Shown here: positions 8,439 to 17,202 of the stretch, piece by piece
Numbering within the stretch: the stretch's first letter is position 1
Layout of the letters: every line of letters begins with the position of its first letter
Program-made: the position numbers and the translations under genes
Assembly: GCF_004151275.2 (NCBI RefSeq)
Contig: NZ_CP130821.1
Coordinates: 620,001-684,000, forward strand
Origin: Flavobacterium dauae
GTDB taxonomy: Bacteria > Bacteroidota > Bacteroidia > Flavobacteriales > Flavobacteriaceae
Length of the DNA stretch: 64,000 nt
Direction: 5' to 3'
The notes under the pieces: generated by a model
Database searches by the model: none
What the model was told of the DNA's origin: nothing
Seen by the model: only the letters and a program-made list of their open reading frames with translations

Positions 8439-9791
8439 ATGTTATTTAACGATTTTGAAAAAGTAACATCAAAACAATGGAAAAATCAAATTCAGTACGA
8501 ATTAAAAGGTGCCGATTATAACGATACATTGGTTTGGGAAAGTTTAGAAGGCATTAAGGTTAAACCTTTCTATCATAACGATGAAGATAGCGTAACCACA
8601 GGCGTTTCTACACAAAACTCTAACTTTTCTATTGTTCAGGAAATTTATGTTTTCGATACAGAAAAATCAATCGCAAAAGCAAACGAAGTCTTAAAACGCG
8701 GTGCAGAAAGCATTCGTTTCATCATTCCTTCAAACCAAATAAACGTTGTAAACATCATTAATCAATTACAGCAGCAGCCAAAAGCGGTTTACTTGCAATT
8801 ATTGTTTTTAGATGCCAATGTTGTGGAACAGATAAATACCGAAGCTGCAAAATTACAGTTTGAAGTTTTTGTTTTGATCGATCCTATTCATCAGTTAACT
8901 TTTGATGGAAATTTTTATAAAGACGGAACTTCAGATTTTGAAGCCTTGAATAAAATCAACCAAAAAGCCAATAACATCAATTGGTTAACCGTAAAAGCAA
9001 CCACGTACCAAAACGCAGGTGCAAATATGGTTCAGCAAATTGCCTACACGCTTGCACATACCAACGAATATTTAAACCGAATTGAAAACTTCGATAAAAA
9101 CATCACGGTTGAAGTCGCTGTTGGCGGAAATTATTTCTTTGAGATTGCTAAACTGCGCGCTATGCGTTTGTCGTTAAATGCGTTGGCAGAAGCTTATGCA
9201 ACAAACATTACGTTTCATATTCTTGCGAAACCGACTCATCGCAATAAAACCATTTACGATTACAACGTAAATATGCTGCGAACAACTACCGAGTGTATGA
9301 GTGCCGTTTTGGGTGGAGCCGATGCGGTTGAAAATTTAGCTTATGATACCATTTTTCATAAAACCAACGAATTTGGCGACCGTATTTCAAGAAATCAATT
9401 GCTGATTTTAAAGGAAGAAAGTTATTTTGATAAAGTGAACAATCCGGCAGATGGTGCTTATTACATAGAAAGTTTAACACAGCAGTTAGCAGAAAAAGGT
9501 TTGGAACTTTTTAAAGATATCGAAAAAAACGGCGGATTAATTTCACAGTTGATCGAAGGAACCATTCAGCGAAAAATCAATGAAGCGGCTACAAAAGAAC
9601 AAGAATTATTCAATTCGGGTAAGGAAGTTTTATTGGGAACAAACAAATATCCAAATGCACAAGACAAAATGAGTCACGATTTAGAGTTGTATCCTTTTGT
9701 AAAACAAAATCCGCGTAAAACATTAATTACTCCGATCATTGAAAAACGTTTGGCAGAAGCTTTAGAACAAGAACGTTTAGCTAAAGAATAA
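8439..9791 (+). CDS. mutA: Methylmalonyl-CoA mutase small (beta) subunit
   Basis: Non-catalytic small subunit of adenosylcobalamin-dependent methylmalonyl-CoA mutase, which interconverts succinyl-CoA and methylmalonyl-CoA. The 450-residue product has the mutase TIM-barrel signature (VEVAVGGNYFFEIAKLRAMR and NMLRTTTECMSAVLGGADAVENL) and ends without the C-terminal cobalamin-binding domain, as expected for this subunit. The N-terminus FEKVTSKQWKNQIQYELKGADYND is typical. Its large-subunit partner starts at 10385, separated here by a toxin-antitoxin pair. It is cytoplasmic and acts as a heterodimer with MutB. Confidence 0.92.
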   Translation: MLFNDFEKVTSKQWKNQIQYELKGADYNDTLVWESLEGIKVKPFYHNDEDSVTTGVSTQNSNFSIVQEIYVFDTEKSIAKANEVLKRGAESIRFIIPSNQINVVNIINQLQQQPKAVYLQLLFLDANVVEQINTEAAKLQFEVFVLIDPIHQLTFDGNFYKDGTSDFEALNKINQKANNINWLTVKATTYQNAGANMVQQIAYTLAHTNEYLNRIENFDKNITVEVAVGGNYFFEIAKLRAMRLSLNALAEAYATNITFHILAKPTHRNKTIYDYNVNMLRTTTECMSAVLGGADAVENLAYDTIFHKTNEFGDRISRNQLLILKEESYFDKVNNPADGAYYIESLTQQLAEKGLELFKDIEKNGGLISQLIEGTIQRKINEAATKEQELFNSGKEVLLGTNKYPNAQDKMSHDLELYPFVKQNPRKTLITPIIEKRLAEALEQERLAKE

Positions 9792-9797
9792 TTTTTG

Positions 9798-9805
9798 TAA
9801 CTTTC
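9798..9805 (+). promoter_or_regulatory. Possible -7 element for the toxin-antitoxin pair
   Basis: TAACTTTC, one mismatch from TAnnTTTG, lies 15 bases before the antitoxin ATG. It could give the module, and mutB after it, a promoter separate from the udk operon. Confidence 0.35.
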
Positions 9806-9819
9806 AGAAAAAGAAGATT

Positions 9820-10047
9820 ATGGAAGCAATCAGAGAAATAGTTAAAGTAAAAAACCGACAGGTAATTATTAATTTACCCGACGATTTTAATGCCGATGAA
9901 GTTGAAGTAATTGTATTAAAAACAATTGAAGACGAACTTTCTGAAGAACAAAAAACAATTTTAGAAAACCGCCTTAATGAACCTGAAACAGAATATATTA
10001 CATCACAAGAATCATTAGATCTTTTGAAAAAAAAATATGGTTTTTAA
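9820..10047 (+). CDS. Putative antitoxin of type II toxin-antitoxin pair
   Basis: 75-residue acidic protein directly before a RelE/ParE-type toxin. The N-terminal half (VKNRQVIINLPDDFNADEVEVIVL) resembles the short beta-rich DNA-binding part of AbrB-like or related antitoxins. The C-terminal half is charged and helical (EEQKTILENRLNEPETEYITSQESLDLLKKKYGF), as in toxin-wrapping tails. The frame overlaps the toxin start by 11 bases, as usual for such pairs. Family is inferred mainly from context. It would neutralise the toxin and autoregulate the pair. Confidence 0.72.
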   Translation: MEAIREIVKVKNRQVIINLPDDFNADEVEVIVLKTIEDELSEEQKTILENRLNEPETEYITSQESLDLLKKKYGF

Positions 10048-10330
10048 GGTAATTGTTTCAAAAAGAGCTCAACAAGAAATTGAAAATGCGATAGCGTATT
10101 ATAATGAAATAAATAAGTCTTTAGCTCAAAGGTTTTATAATGCTGTAGAGACTAATTATAAAAAATTGGAGACAAATCCTTATTTTCAAAATAGATATAA
10201 AGAATTTAGGGCAATACCTTTAAAGAAATTCCCTTTTCTAATTTTCTATCATGTTGATGAGGATAAACATATAATAAAAATACTTTCTTGCTTTCACACA
10301 TCAAGAAGTACCAAGAAATATCCAGAATAG
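10037..10330 (+). CDS. RelE/ParE family toxin
   Basis: 97-residue basic protein of the RelE/ParE superfamily. Recognisable parts are FKVIVSKRAQQEIENAIAYYNEINKSLAQRFYNAVE at the N-terminus and the strand-turn FRAIPLKKFPFLIFYHVDED. The closing strand KIILKILSCFHTSR-like segment is typical of ParE-type toxins. Members either cleave ribosome-bound mRNA (RelE) or poison gyrase (ParE); the sequence does not decide which, though the long first helix and missing RelE catalytic set lean toward ParE. It overlaps the antitoxin gene and sits 54 bases before mutB. Confidence 0.82.
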   Translation: MVFKVIVSKRAQQEIENAIAYYNEINKSLAQRFYNAVETNYKKLETNPYFQNRYKEFRAIPLKKFPFLIFYHVDEDKHIIKILSCFHTSRSTKKYPE

Positions 10331-10384
10331 TAAATATTCAGAAATTAAAATTATTAATGAATTTGAAGATTATTTAAAAAATTC

Positions 10385-12508
10385 ATGAGAAAAAACATAC
10401 AAAATATACAATTACCACAGCAAAAGAAAACGGTTACCAATAATCTAAATTCTTTTGAAACTGCCGAAGGTATCCAAGTAAAGCAAACTTATACGTTAGC
10501 CGATGTTGAAGCATTAGAACATATTGGTTTTGGTGCCGGTTTTGCACCTAATTTACGCGGACCTTATGCCACCATGTACGTTCGCCGCCCGTGGACTATC
10601 CGTCAGTACGCAGGTTTTTCAACCGCCGAAGAAAGTAATGCTTTTTACAGAAGAAATTTAGCTGCCGGGCAAAAAGGACTTTCGGTTGCGTTTGATTTAG
10701 CTACACACCGCGGCTACGATTCTGACCACGAACGTGTGGTGGGCGATGTTGGTAAAGCCGGCGTAGCAATCGACTCGGTTGAAGATATGAAAATCTTATT
10801 TGATCAGATTCCTTTAGATGAAATGTCGGTTTCTATGACCATGAACGGCGCTGTTTTACCTATTTTGGCATTTTACATTGTAGCAGCAAAAGAACAAGGT
10901 GTCGATGAAAAACTACTTTCAGGAACCATTCAAAACGATATTTTAAAGGAGTTTATGGTGCGTAACACGTACATTTATCCACCTACGCCCTCAATGAAAA
11001 TCATTGCTGATATTTTTGATTATACCAGCAAAAATATGCCTAAATTCAACTCGATTTCTATATCGGGTTACCATATGCAAGAAGCCGGTGCTACCGCAGA
11101 TATTGAGTTGGCTTATACCCTTGCCGATGGTTTAGAATACATTCGCACGGGCTTGGCTGCCGGAATGAAAGTTGATGAATTTGCACCTCGCCTTTCATTT
11201 TTCTGGGCAATTGGTATGAATCATTTTATGGAGATTGCCAAAATGCGCGCCGGTAGAATGATTTGGGCTAAATTGATAAAACAGTTTAATACCAATTCAG
11301 AAAAATCGTTGGCGTTGCGTACACACTGCCAAACTTCGGGGTGGAGTTTAACCGAGCAAGATCCGTTTAACAATGTGGCTCGTACGGCTATTGAAGCTGC
11401 TGCTGCTGCTTTTGGTGGAACACAATCGTTACACACCAATGCGTTAGATGAAGCTATTGCCCTACCAACCGATTTTTCGGCTCGAATTGCCCGTAATACG
11501 CAGATTTTCTTACAAGAAGAAACCAAGATTTGTAAAACGGTTGATCCATGGGCAGGAAGTTATTATGTGGAAAGTTTAACGGCGGAGATTGCTGAAAAAG
11601 CTTGGAAATTAATTGAAGAAGTAGAATCTTATGGCGGAATGACCAAAGCTATTGAAGCCGGAATTCCTAAAATGCGGATCGAAGAAGCTGCGGCTCGTAA
11701 ACAGGCTCGTATCGATTCTGGTCAGGATATTATTGTGGGTGTGAACAAATATCGATTGGAAAAAGAAGATCCTTTACAGATCTTGGAAGTTGATAACCAA
11801 GTTGTTCGTCAACAACAAATCGAACGATTAAATACCATTAAAGCCACTCGTAATAACGATAAAGTAGAACAAAGCTTGGCAGCGTTAACAAATGCAGCTA
11901 AAACTGGCGAAGGCAATTTATTGGCATTGGCTGTTACAGCAGCTGAAAACCGAGTTACATTAGGAGAAATTTCTGATGCATTAGAAGCAATTTACGGCAG
12001 ATACAAAGCACAAATTAAAACTATTAGCGGCGTGTACAACAAAGAAATTAAAACTGATGAAAATTTTGCAAAAGCAAAGCAACTTGCCGACGATTTTGCA
12101 AAAAAAGAAGGGCGTCGCCCACGTATCATGATTGCTAAAATGGGACAAGATGGGCACGATCGCGGTGCAAAAGTAGTTGCAACAGGTTATGCCGATGTTG
12201 GTTTTGATGTAGATATGGGGCCGTTGTTTCAAACCCCTGCCGAAGCTGCCAAACAAGCCGTTGAAAATGATGTACATATTTTAGGTGTATCATCATTAGC
12301 TGCTGGTCATAAAACGTTAGTACCGCAGGTTATTGAAGAACTAAAGAAATACGGCCGTGAAGATATTATGGTTATTGTAGGCGGAGTTATCCCGGCACAA
12401 GATTATCAGTATTTGTTTGATTCTGGCGCAGTAGCTGTTTTTGGTCCCGGAACCAGAATTGCCGATGCTGCCATTACCATTTTAAATGTATTGTTAGATA
12501 CAGAATAA
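10385..12508 (+). CDS. scpA: Methylmalonyl-CoA mutase large (alpha) subunit
   Basis: Catalytic subunit (also called mutB) of 707 residues, full length. The TIM barrel contains [26 protein letters not shown], the substrate-binding region typical of methylmalonyl-CoA mutases, and [14 protein letters not shown]. The C-terminal B12 domain has the base-off motif DGHDRGAKV, with the cobalt-ligating His at residue 591, followed by [12 protein letters not shown]. It works with MutA in propionate or succinate metabolism. A terminator follows 5 bases after the stop. Expression from the udk operon must read through the toxin-antitoxin pair, or a promoter near that pair must serve it. Confidence 0.95.
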   Translation: MRKNIQNIQLPQQKKTVTNNLNSFETAEGIQVKQTYTLADVEALEHIGFGAGFAPNLRGPYATMYVRRPWTIRQYAGFSTAEESNAFYRRNLAAGQKGLSVAFDLATHRGYDSDHERVVGDVGKAGVAIDSVEDMKILFDQIPLDEMSVSMTMNGAVLPILAFYIVAAKEQGVDEKLLSGTIQNDILKEFMVRNTYIYPPTPSMKIIADIFDYTSKNMPKFNSISISGYHMQEAGATADIELAYTLADGLEYIRTGLAAGMKVDEFAPRLSFFWAIGMNHFMEIAKMRAGRMIWAKLIKQFNTNSEKSLALRTHCQTSGWSLTEQDPFNNVARTAIEAAAAAFGGTQSLHTNALDEAIALPTDFSARIARNTQIFLQEETKICKTVDPWAGSYYVESLTAEIAEKAWKLIEEVESYGGMTKAIEAGIPKMRIEEAAARKQARIDSGQDIIVGVNKYRLEKEDPLQILEVDNQVVRQQQIERLNTIKATRNNDKVEQSLAALTNAAKTGEGNLLALAVTAAENRVTLGEISDALEAIYGRYKAQIKTISGVYNKEIKTDENFAKAKQLADDFAKKEGRRPRIMIAKMGQDGHDRGAKVVATGYADVGFDVDMGPLFQTPAEAAKQAVENDVHILGVSSLAAGHKTLVPQVIEELKKYGREDIMVIVGGVIPAQDYQYLFDSGAVAVFGPGTRIADAAITILNVLLDTE

Positions 12509-12513
12509 AACAT

Positions 12514-12541
12514 AAAACTCCAACCAAAAGGTTGGAGTTTT
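12514..12541. terminator. Bidirectional terminator between scpA and the convergent gene
   Basis: Perfect 12-bp stem AAAACTCCAACC/GGTTGGAGTTTT with an AAAA loop. A and T tails on both sides serve both convergent genes. Confidence 0.9.
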
Positions 12542-12542
12542 C

Positions 12543-13106
12543 TTATAATATACTTCCTATAAAATTATCGTTTTCCATGGTTCGCCAAACCTCAACATTA
12601 CTTATGTATTTGTCTTTGTAAGGCAGGCTGCGGCAGTTTAACTGTATTTTAGAAATCTTGTTTAGATCTACCAAAAAGTGGTTATCTTCCCAAAAATAGC
12701 AAAACAACGGCGGCTGGTTTCGGTGGATTGATGTAAACTTACCAAATACTTTTACGCGTTTTTTAACTTCTTGTTTGTTTAAAACTTCAAACCCCGATTT
12801 TTCAAAATAGGTACGAATTACAATCAATGGATTTTCGTTTTGATTGCTTACTTTTTTGTAAGACTGCAAGTAAAAATCGGTCATTAACTTATCGTTCACA
12901 AACTTGCTTGCAATGTCAAATTCAAAAACAAACAACTGTTCTTTATTATTTAAATCACGCTTGTCAAAATCTTTCGCCAGCAATAAAATTTCGTTCACAC
13001 CATTATAAAAATTGTACGAAACCAATAATTCATAATAGTTTATTTTTTTACCTTCTTTATAGTAAAACCTAGGAAAAACCTGGTTAATTGTTCCTGTTAT
13101 TGTCAT
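12543..13106 (-). CDS. Hypothetical protein, 187 aa
   Basis: I do not recognise this protein. It is 187 residues, rich in aromatic and charged residues, with no signal peptide or membrane helix, so it is probably cytoplasmic. The pattern of alternating strands and the phrase PPLFCYFWEDNHFLVDLNKISKIQL suggest a beta-rich fold. It is transcribed alone: a TATATTTG promoter lies upstream, and the stop codon abuts the bidirectional terminator shared with scpA. Coding character is supported by the intact frame, the promoter and the terminator. Confidence 0.7.
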   Translation of the reverse strand: MTITGTINQVFPRFYYKEGKKINYYELLVSYNFYNGVNEILLLAKDFDKRDLNNKEQLFVFEFDIASKFVNDKLMTDFYLQSYKKVSNQNENPLIVIRTYFEKSGFEVLNKQEVKKRVKVFGKFTSIHRNQPPLFCYFWEDNHFLVDLNKISKIQLNCRSLPYKDKYISNVEVWRTMENDNFIGSIL

Positions 13107-13168
13107 TAAATTTATTGATCTTTAATTGCAGGTTTATACTGCTGTTCTTTCAGCTATTAAATTAGTGA

Positions 13169-13176
13169 CAAATATA
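13169..13176 (-). promoter_or_regulatory. -7 promoter element for the 187-aa gene
   Basis: On the minus strand this reads TATATTTG, an exact TAnnTTTG, about 63 bases before the start codon. A run of eight G (13219-13226 on plus) lies about 45 bases further upstream. Confidence 0.65.
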
Positions 13177-13235
13177 ATGATTTTTACGTGATTGTAAGAC
13201 AGTTTTATTTATTAGAACGGGGGGGGTATGAATAA

Positions 13236-13267
13236 AAAAAGGAAAATTCTATTGAATTTTCCTTTTT
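13236..13267 (-). terminator. Terminator of the FMN glutamate-synthase-like gene
   Basis: Perfect 14-bp stem AAAAAGGAAAATTC/GAATTTTCCTTTTT with a TATT loop, 8 bases after the stop codon in the minus direction. Confidence 0.85.
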
Positions 13268-13274
13268 ATCTTTT

Positions 13275-14813
13275 CTAGTTTGCAGGAATATCTCTAAAAT
13301 ACATTTCTGCGAACGACATATTTTTACCGTGTTCAATGCGTTTATGAAAAACTTCGGGGCTAACCTCGTTTGGTTTAGAGAAACCACAAGCACCAATAAA
13401 TTCTCCAAAGGCTTTCATGGTATTTTTATGGAAAGTTGCCACACGTACTGATTTATTTGTAATGTCCATACCTTCATATAATAATGGATCTTGCGTTGCA
13501 ATACCTACCGGACAGTGACCGCTGTCGCATTGTAACGCCTGGATACAACCCAATGCAAACATCATTCCGCGTGCACTGTAACAAGCGTCGGCACCTAATG
13601 CCATATTTTTTGATAAATCAAAAGCAGATATTATTTTACCTGATGCTAATACTTTTATATGTTGACGAACGCCAAATTGTTTTAATGTTTTGTTGGCAAA
13701 TACCAAAGCATCAGATAATGCCATACCCATATAATCAATAAATTCTAAAGGTGCGGCACCTGTTCCGCCTTCAGCTCCGTCGATCGTGATAAAATCAGGA
13801 TAAATCTGGGTTTCACTAATGGCTTTTATAATGTCGATAAATTCGTCTTTTCTTCCGATACAAATTTTAAAACCAACAGGTTTTCCTCCGCTTAATTTAC
13901 GTAATTTTCCTATAAAATGAGCTAATTCTGTAGCATTGCTGAAGGCTGAATGCGATGATGGCGAATGAACCGTGGTAAAAGGTTTTACGTTACGGATTTG
14001 TGAAACCTCTAACGTATTTTTCTCGGCAGGTAATAATCCTCCATGACCGGGTTTAGCTCCTTGCGATAATTTTAATTCAATCATCTTTACTTCAGGATAT
14101 TGTGATCTTTCGGCAAATAGGGTATCGTTAAAAAAACCGTGCTCGTCGCGGCATCCAAAATATCCGGTACCAATTTGCCAAATTAAATCGCCGCCCGATC
14201 TGTGGTAAGGCGAAATTCCACCTTCACCGGTATTATGAGCAAAGCCACCTAATTTAGCACCTTTGTTTAATGAAATAATAGCTTTTTTACTTAACGCACC
14301 ATAACTCATAGCACTAATATTGTAAATACTTGCACTATACGGTTGCGAACATTGTTCGTTGCCAATTAACGTACGAAAGTTAAAATCGGAAATTATTTTT
14401 GGATAAACAGAGTGCGATGCCCATTCGTAGCCAATACGGTTAGGATCGTCTTGCATACCAAATGATACGGTTTGCTTTTCGTTTTTTGCACGTTGGTAAA
14501 CAATAGAACGTTCACGGCGGTTAAATGGTTTACCATCTAATTCTCCTTCCCAGAAATATTGGCGTAATTCCGGACGAATTTCTTCTAACATATAACGCAA
14601 ACGACCAATGATAGGATAGTTTTTACGTATAGTGTGTTTTGTTTGAAAGGCGTCTTTGAAAGCTAAGTAAAATAAAATTACAGGAACAACGAGTGTTAAG
14701 AAACTCCAGTCCTTAAAAAAAACTAAATATAATGCTACAATTAAATAAGTAATTACAAAGGCCCAAATAACTTGTCTAATTACAAAACGATTTAAAAATT
14801 TTTGGTGTAACAT
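13275..14813 (-). CDS. Membrane-anchored FMN-binding glutamate synthase family protein
   Basis: 512-residue protein resembling the FMN/Fe-S synthase domain of glutamate synthase, without the glutaminase domain. Residues about 15-50 form two hydrophobic helices, so it is anchored in the inner membrane. The FMN barrel shows PYSASIYNISAMSYGALS, the substrate region KPGHGGLLP, and DGAEGGTGAAP. The 3Fe-4S cysteines are at about 423, 429 and 434 (CIQALQCDSGHC), spaced as in GltB. Stand-alone members are widespread in Bacteroidota, and their substrate is not established to my knowledge. The gene has its own promoter and terminator. Confidence 0.9.
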   Translation of the reverse strand: MLHQKFLNRFVIRQVIWAFVITYLIVALYLVFFKDWSFLTLVVPVILFYLAFKDAFQTKHTIRKNYPIIGRLRYMLEEIRPELRQYFWEGELDGKPFNRRERSIVYQRAKNEKQTVSFGMQDDPNRIGYEWASHSVYPKIISDFNFRTLIGNEQCSQPYSASIYNISAMSYGALSKKAIISLNKGAKLGGFAHNTGEGGISPYHRSGGDLIWQIGTGYFGCRDEHGFFNDTLFAERSQYPEVKMIELKLSQGAKPGHGGLLPAEKNTLEVSQIRNVKPFTTVHSPSSHSAFSNATELAHFIGKLRKLSGGKPVGFKICIGRKDEFIDIIKAISETQIYPDFITIDGAEGGTGAAPLEFIDYMGMALSDALVFANKTLKQFGVRQHIKVLASGKIISAFDLSKNMALGADACYSARGMMFALGCIQALQCDSGHCPVGIATQDPLLYEGMDITNKSVRVATFHKNTMKAFGEFIGACGFSKPNEVSPEVFHKRIEHGKNMSFAEMYFRDIPAN

Positions 14814-14931
14814 GATTTTTTAAATACAAAAATTGTTGTTGGTTAATGTTTTTATCAAACAACCATTTTTCTTTATGACTATTTAATTAATAAAGTTGTT
14901 TTAATACTGTATAATTATGCTTTAATAAAAA

Positions 14932-14971
14932 AACGGTCTTCTTTTTATCAGAAAAAGAAAAATAGTGACCG
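14932..14971 (-). terminator. Minus-strand terminator hairpin after the thioredoxin-family gene
   Basis: Arms 14934-14946 and 14952-14971 pair (CGGTC/GACCG plus an 8-bp TTCTTTTT/AAAAAGAA inner stem with a 7-base bulge). On the minus strand they are followed by seven U. It abuts the -7 box of the next gene. Confidence 0.6.
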
Positions 14972-14979
14972 CAAAGGTA
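14972..14979 (-). promoter_or_regulatory. -7 promoter element for the glutamate-synthase-like gene
   Basis: On the minus strand this reads TACCTTTG, an exact TAnnTTTG. It would start RNA near 14965 and give a leader of about 150 bases. Confidence 0.6.
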
Positions 14980-14995
14980 ATAAACATTTTAATTA

Positions 14996-15559
14996 TTAAA
15001 GGCTATTTTTCCATTTAATATTGCAACCTATACTTGGTTTTTGTATAGGATTTATTGAACGTTTGTATAATAAAGAATCAATGGCGTTTCTAAGATCGCT
15101 TCCGCTAATGGATATTTCGTTTTTTGGACGCGAATCGTCTAACTGTCCGCGATAAACCAGTTTATTTTGGGCATTGAATAAATAAAAATCGGGCGTACAG
15201 GCAGCATCGTAATTTTTGGCAGTTTCTTGCGATTCATCATACAGATAGGGAAAACTGAATTTATTGTCGAAAGCAAACTCGGTCATTTTATCAGGTGCAT
15301 CGGCAGGATAGGCAACCGCATCGTTACTTGATATGGCTACAAAACCAATTCCTTGTACACGGTAATCATTTGCAACACGAATAATTTCTTCTATAACATG
15401 CAATACAAAAGGGCAGTGGTTGCAAATAAACATAACAACTGTTCCGTGATTTCCTTTTACATCGTTAAATGATTTCCACTCGTTGCTATTTGTATCGGGC
15501 AGAAAAAAATCGGGAGCAATTGTATTTAATGCTAACATATTTGATGGTGTACGAGCCAT
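14996..15559 (-). CDS. Thioredoxin-family / redoxin-domain protein
   Basis: 187-residue cytoplasmic protein of the AhpC/TSA-redoxin group (thioredoxin fold). The strand-helix VVMFICNHCPFVLHVIEEI holds a CNHC active-site motif at the position of the thioredoxin CxxC. It is followed by the family's VAISSNDAVAYPADAPDKM loop and the cis-Pro region AACTPDFYLFN. Proteins of this type occur in many Bacteroidota; the reductant and substrate are not known. It lies between the GAPDH terminator and a hairpin terminator, so it is probably monocistronic. Confidence 0.87.
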   Translation of the reverse strand: MARTPSNMLALNTIAPDFFLPDTNSNEWKSFNDVKGNHGTVVMFICNHCPFVLHVIEEIIRVANDYRVQGIGFVAISSNDAVAYPADAPDKMTEFAFDNKFSFPYLYDESQETAKNYDAACTPDFYLFNAQNKLVYRGQLDDSRPKNEISISGSDLRNAIDSLLYKRSINPIQKPSIGCNIKWKNSL

Positions 15560-15585
15560 TTTGTTTGAGTTTTATGCTAAGATAA

Positions 15586-15618
15586 AACAAAAAAGCCAAC
15601 TGTGAAAAGCTGGCTTTT
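15586..15618 (-). terminator. Terminator after GAPDH gene (minus strand)
   Basis: AAAAGCCA/TGGCTTTT arms flank a 12-base loop, with an A-rich run on the left that becomes the U tract in the minus transcript. Confidence 0.7.
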
Positions 15619-15638
15619 AAATATTTAAGGTTTATCTA

Positions 15639-17084
15639 TTAATAATAAACGTATCTGCGTACTTTAGCAATGTGTTTTGCTAAACGAATTACCTGGTGGC
15701 TGTAACCGTATTCGTTATCATACCAAATGTATAATACAATGTTTTTACCATCGGCAGAAACAATTGTAGCGTTAGAATCGTAAATAGCTGGAGCTGATGT
15801 TCCAACGATGTCCGATGATACCAATTCGTTGTTTAATGAATATTTAATTTGCTCTACCAATTCGCCTTCTAAAGCGTATTGCTTCATTATTTTGTTTAAA
15901 TCTTCAATAGAAGTTTGTTTTCCCACTTCTAAATTCAATACCACTAATGAACCATTTGGAACAGGAACACGAATAGCGTTTGATGTTAATTTACCTGCTA
16001 AACTTGGCAATGCTTTTGCTACTGCAGAACCCGCACCGGTTTCGGTAATTACCATGTTCAAAGCTGCTGCTCTACCACGGCGGTATTTTTTGTGCATGTT
16101 ATCAACCAAATTTTGGTCGTTTGTATATGCGTGAATAGTTTCTAAATGCCCTTTTACAACACCTAATTCTTCTTCAACAACAGCTAAAATTGGTGTAATA
16201 GCGTTTGTTGTACAAGATGCTGCCGACCAAATTGGTGTTTCATCAATATTGTAATTGTCGTGGTTTACACCATAAACAATATTTGGCACACCTTTACCTG
16301 GAGCGGTTAATAAAACTTTTGTTGCCCCTTTTGATTTTAAGTGACGCGATAAAGCGGCTTCGTCTTTAAAAACACCTGTGTTATCAATAACCAAAGCGTC
16401 GTTGATTCCGTATTGTGTATAATCAATATCTTCTGGTTGTGCTGCAGAAATCATACGAACCGGAGAACCGTTAATGATTAAAGATTCGTTTTCAACGTCA
16501 ACGCCTACAGATCCTTCAAAATCACCGTGAATAGAGTCTAAACGCAATAAAGAAGCACGTTTTTCTAATGAAGCTTCATCGTTTTTATCGCGGGTAACAA
16601 TGGCTTTTAAACGCAATTGCTGACCTTTACCAATTTTGGCCATTAATTCGCGGGCCAATAAACGACCAATACGCCCAAAACCGTATAAAACAACATCTTT
16701 TGGTTGAATTGTTGGGTTGTCTTTAGCATTTTTTAATTTATCAACAACAAATGATAACGAATCGTTGTATTTGTTATCTTCTAAATGGAATTCATAAGTT
16801 AATTTACCAATATCAATACGTGCAGGCGGTAAATCTGCTGTTTGAATAGCACGGGCAATTTCTACAGTATCAAAAACATTTATTGGTTTTTCAACAAATC
16901 TAATTGCGTATTCGTGCAAGTTGATAATATCGCTCACCGTACGATCAATTAACTGGTTTCTAAAGAATACCAATTCAATTGATTTGTCATACCATAAATC
17001 GTTAACGATTTTAATAAACTCTACGCAAGCTTTTCTTCTGTCTGCTTGGAAAGCCAATTCTTTTTCGTATAAATTATTTTCCAT
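15639..17084 (-). CDS. Glyceraldehyde-3-phosphate dehydrogenase, long form
   Basis: Converts glyceraldehyde 3-phosphate and phosphate to 1,3-bisphosphoglycerate with NAD(P). The 481-residue product carries about 125 extra residues before the Rossmann fold (VVLYGFGRIGRLLARELMAK) compared with the usual 330-340. The catalytic Cys is at residue 291 in SAASCTTNAITP. HxYTNDQN and GAAxNM-type segments follow, and the C-terminal WYDNEYGYSHQV is intact. Long forms like this are known in Bacteroidota and resemble the Gap variants sometimes assigned to the gluconeogenic direction; direction is not shown by the sequence. It has its own promoter and terminator. Confidence 0.92.
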   Translation of the reverse strand: MENNLYEKELAFQADRRKACVEFIKIVNDLWYDKSIELVFFRNQLIDRTVSDIINLHEYAIRFVEKPINVFDTVEIARAIQTADLPPARIDIGKLTYEFHLEDNKYNDSLSFVVDKLKNAKDNPTIQPKDVVLYGFGRIGRLLARELMAKIGKGQQLRLKAIVTRDKNDEASLEKRASLLRLDSIHGDFEGSVGVDVENESLIINGSPVRMISAAQPEDIDYTQYGINDALVIDNTGVFKDEAALSRHLKSKGATKVLLTAPGKGVPNIVYGVNHDNYNIDETPIWSAASCTTNAITPILAVVEEELGVVKGHLETIHAYTNDQNLVDNMHKKYRRGRAAALNMVITETGAGSAVAKALPSLAGKLTSNAIRVPVPNGSLVVLNLEVGKQTSIEDLNKIMKQYALEGELVEQIKYSLNNELVSSDIVGTSAPAIYDSNATIVSADGKNIVLYIWYDNEYGYSHQVIRLAKHIAKVRRYVYY

Positions 17085-17121
17085 TTGGGGTATAAATTGT
17101 GTTGTAATTTAAAAAGTTGTA

Positions 17122-17149
17122 CAAAAATATTAAATTTTATGATATACAA
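17122..17149 (-). promoter_or_regulatory. Promoter of the GAPDH gene
   Basis: On the minus strand a TTG (17149-17147) is followed after 17 bases by TATTTTTG (17129-17122), matching the Bacteroidota -33/-7 arrangement. The start codon is 38 bases downstream. Confidence 0.7.
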
Positions 17150-17162
17150 GCACATATAATAA

Positions 17163-17195
17163 AAAAAGTAGATTTTTATTAAAAATCTACTTTTT
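17163..17195 (-). terminator. Terminator of the DegQ-type protease gene
   Basis: Perfect 15-bp stem AAAAAGTAGATTTTT/AAAAATCTACTTTTT with a 3-base loop, just after the stop codon on the minus strand. Confidence 0.9.
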
Positions 17196-17202
17196 AAATA
17201 GT

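Noticed and set aside
12827..13072. 81-codon plus-strand ORF opposite the 187-aa gene
   Set aside because: The minus-strand gene has promoter and terminator; this frame has neither.
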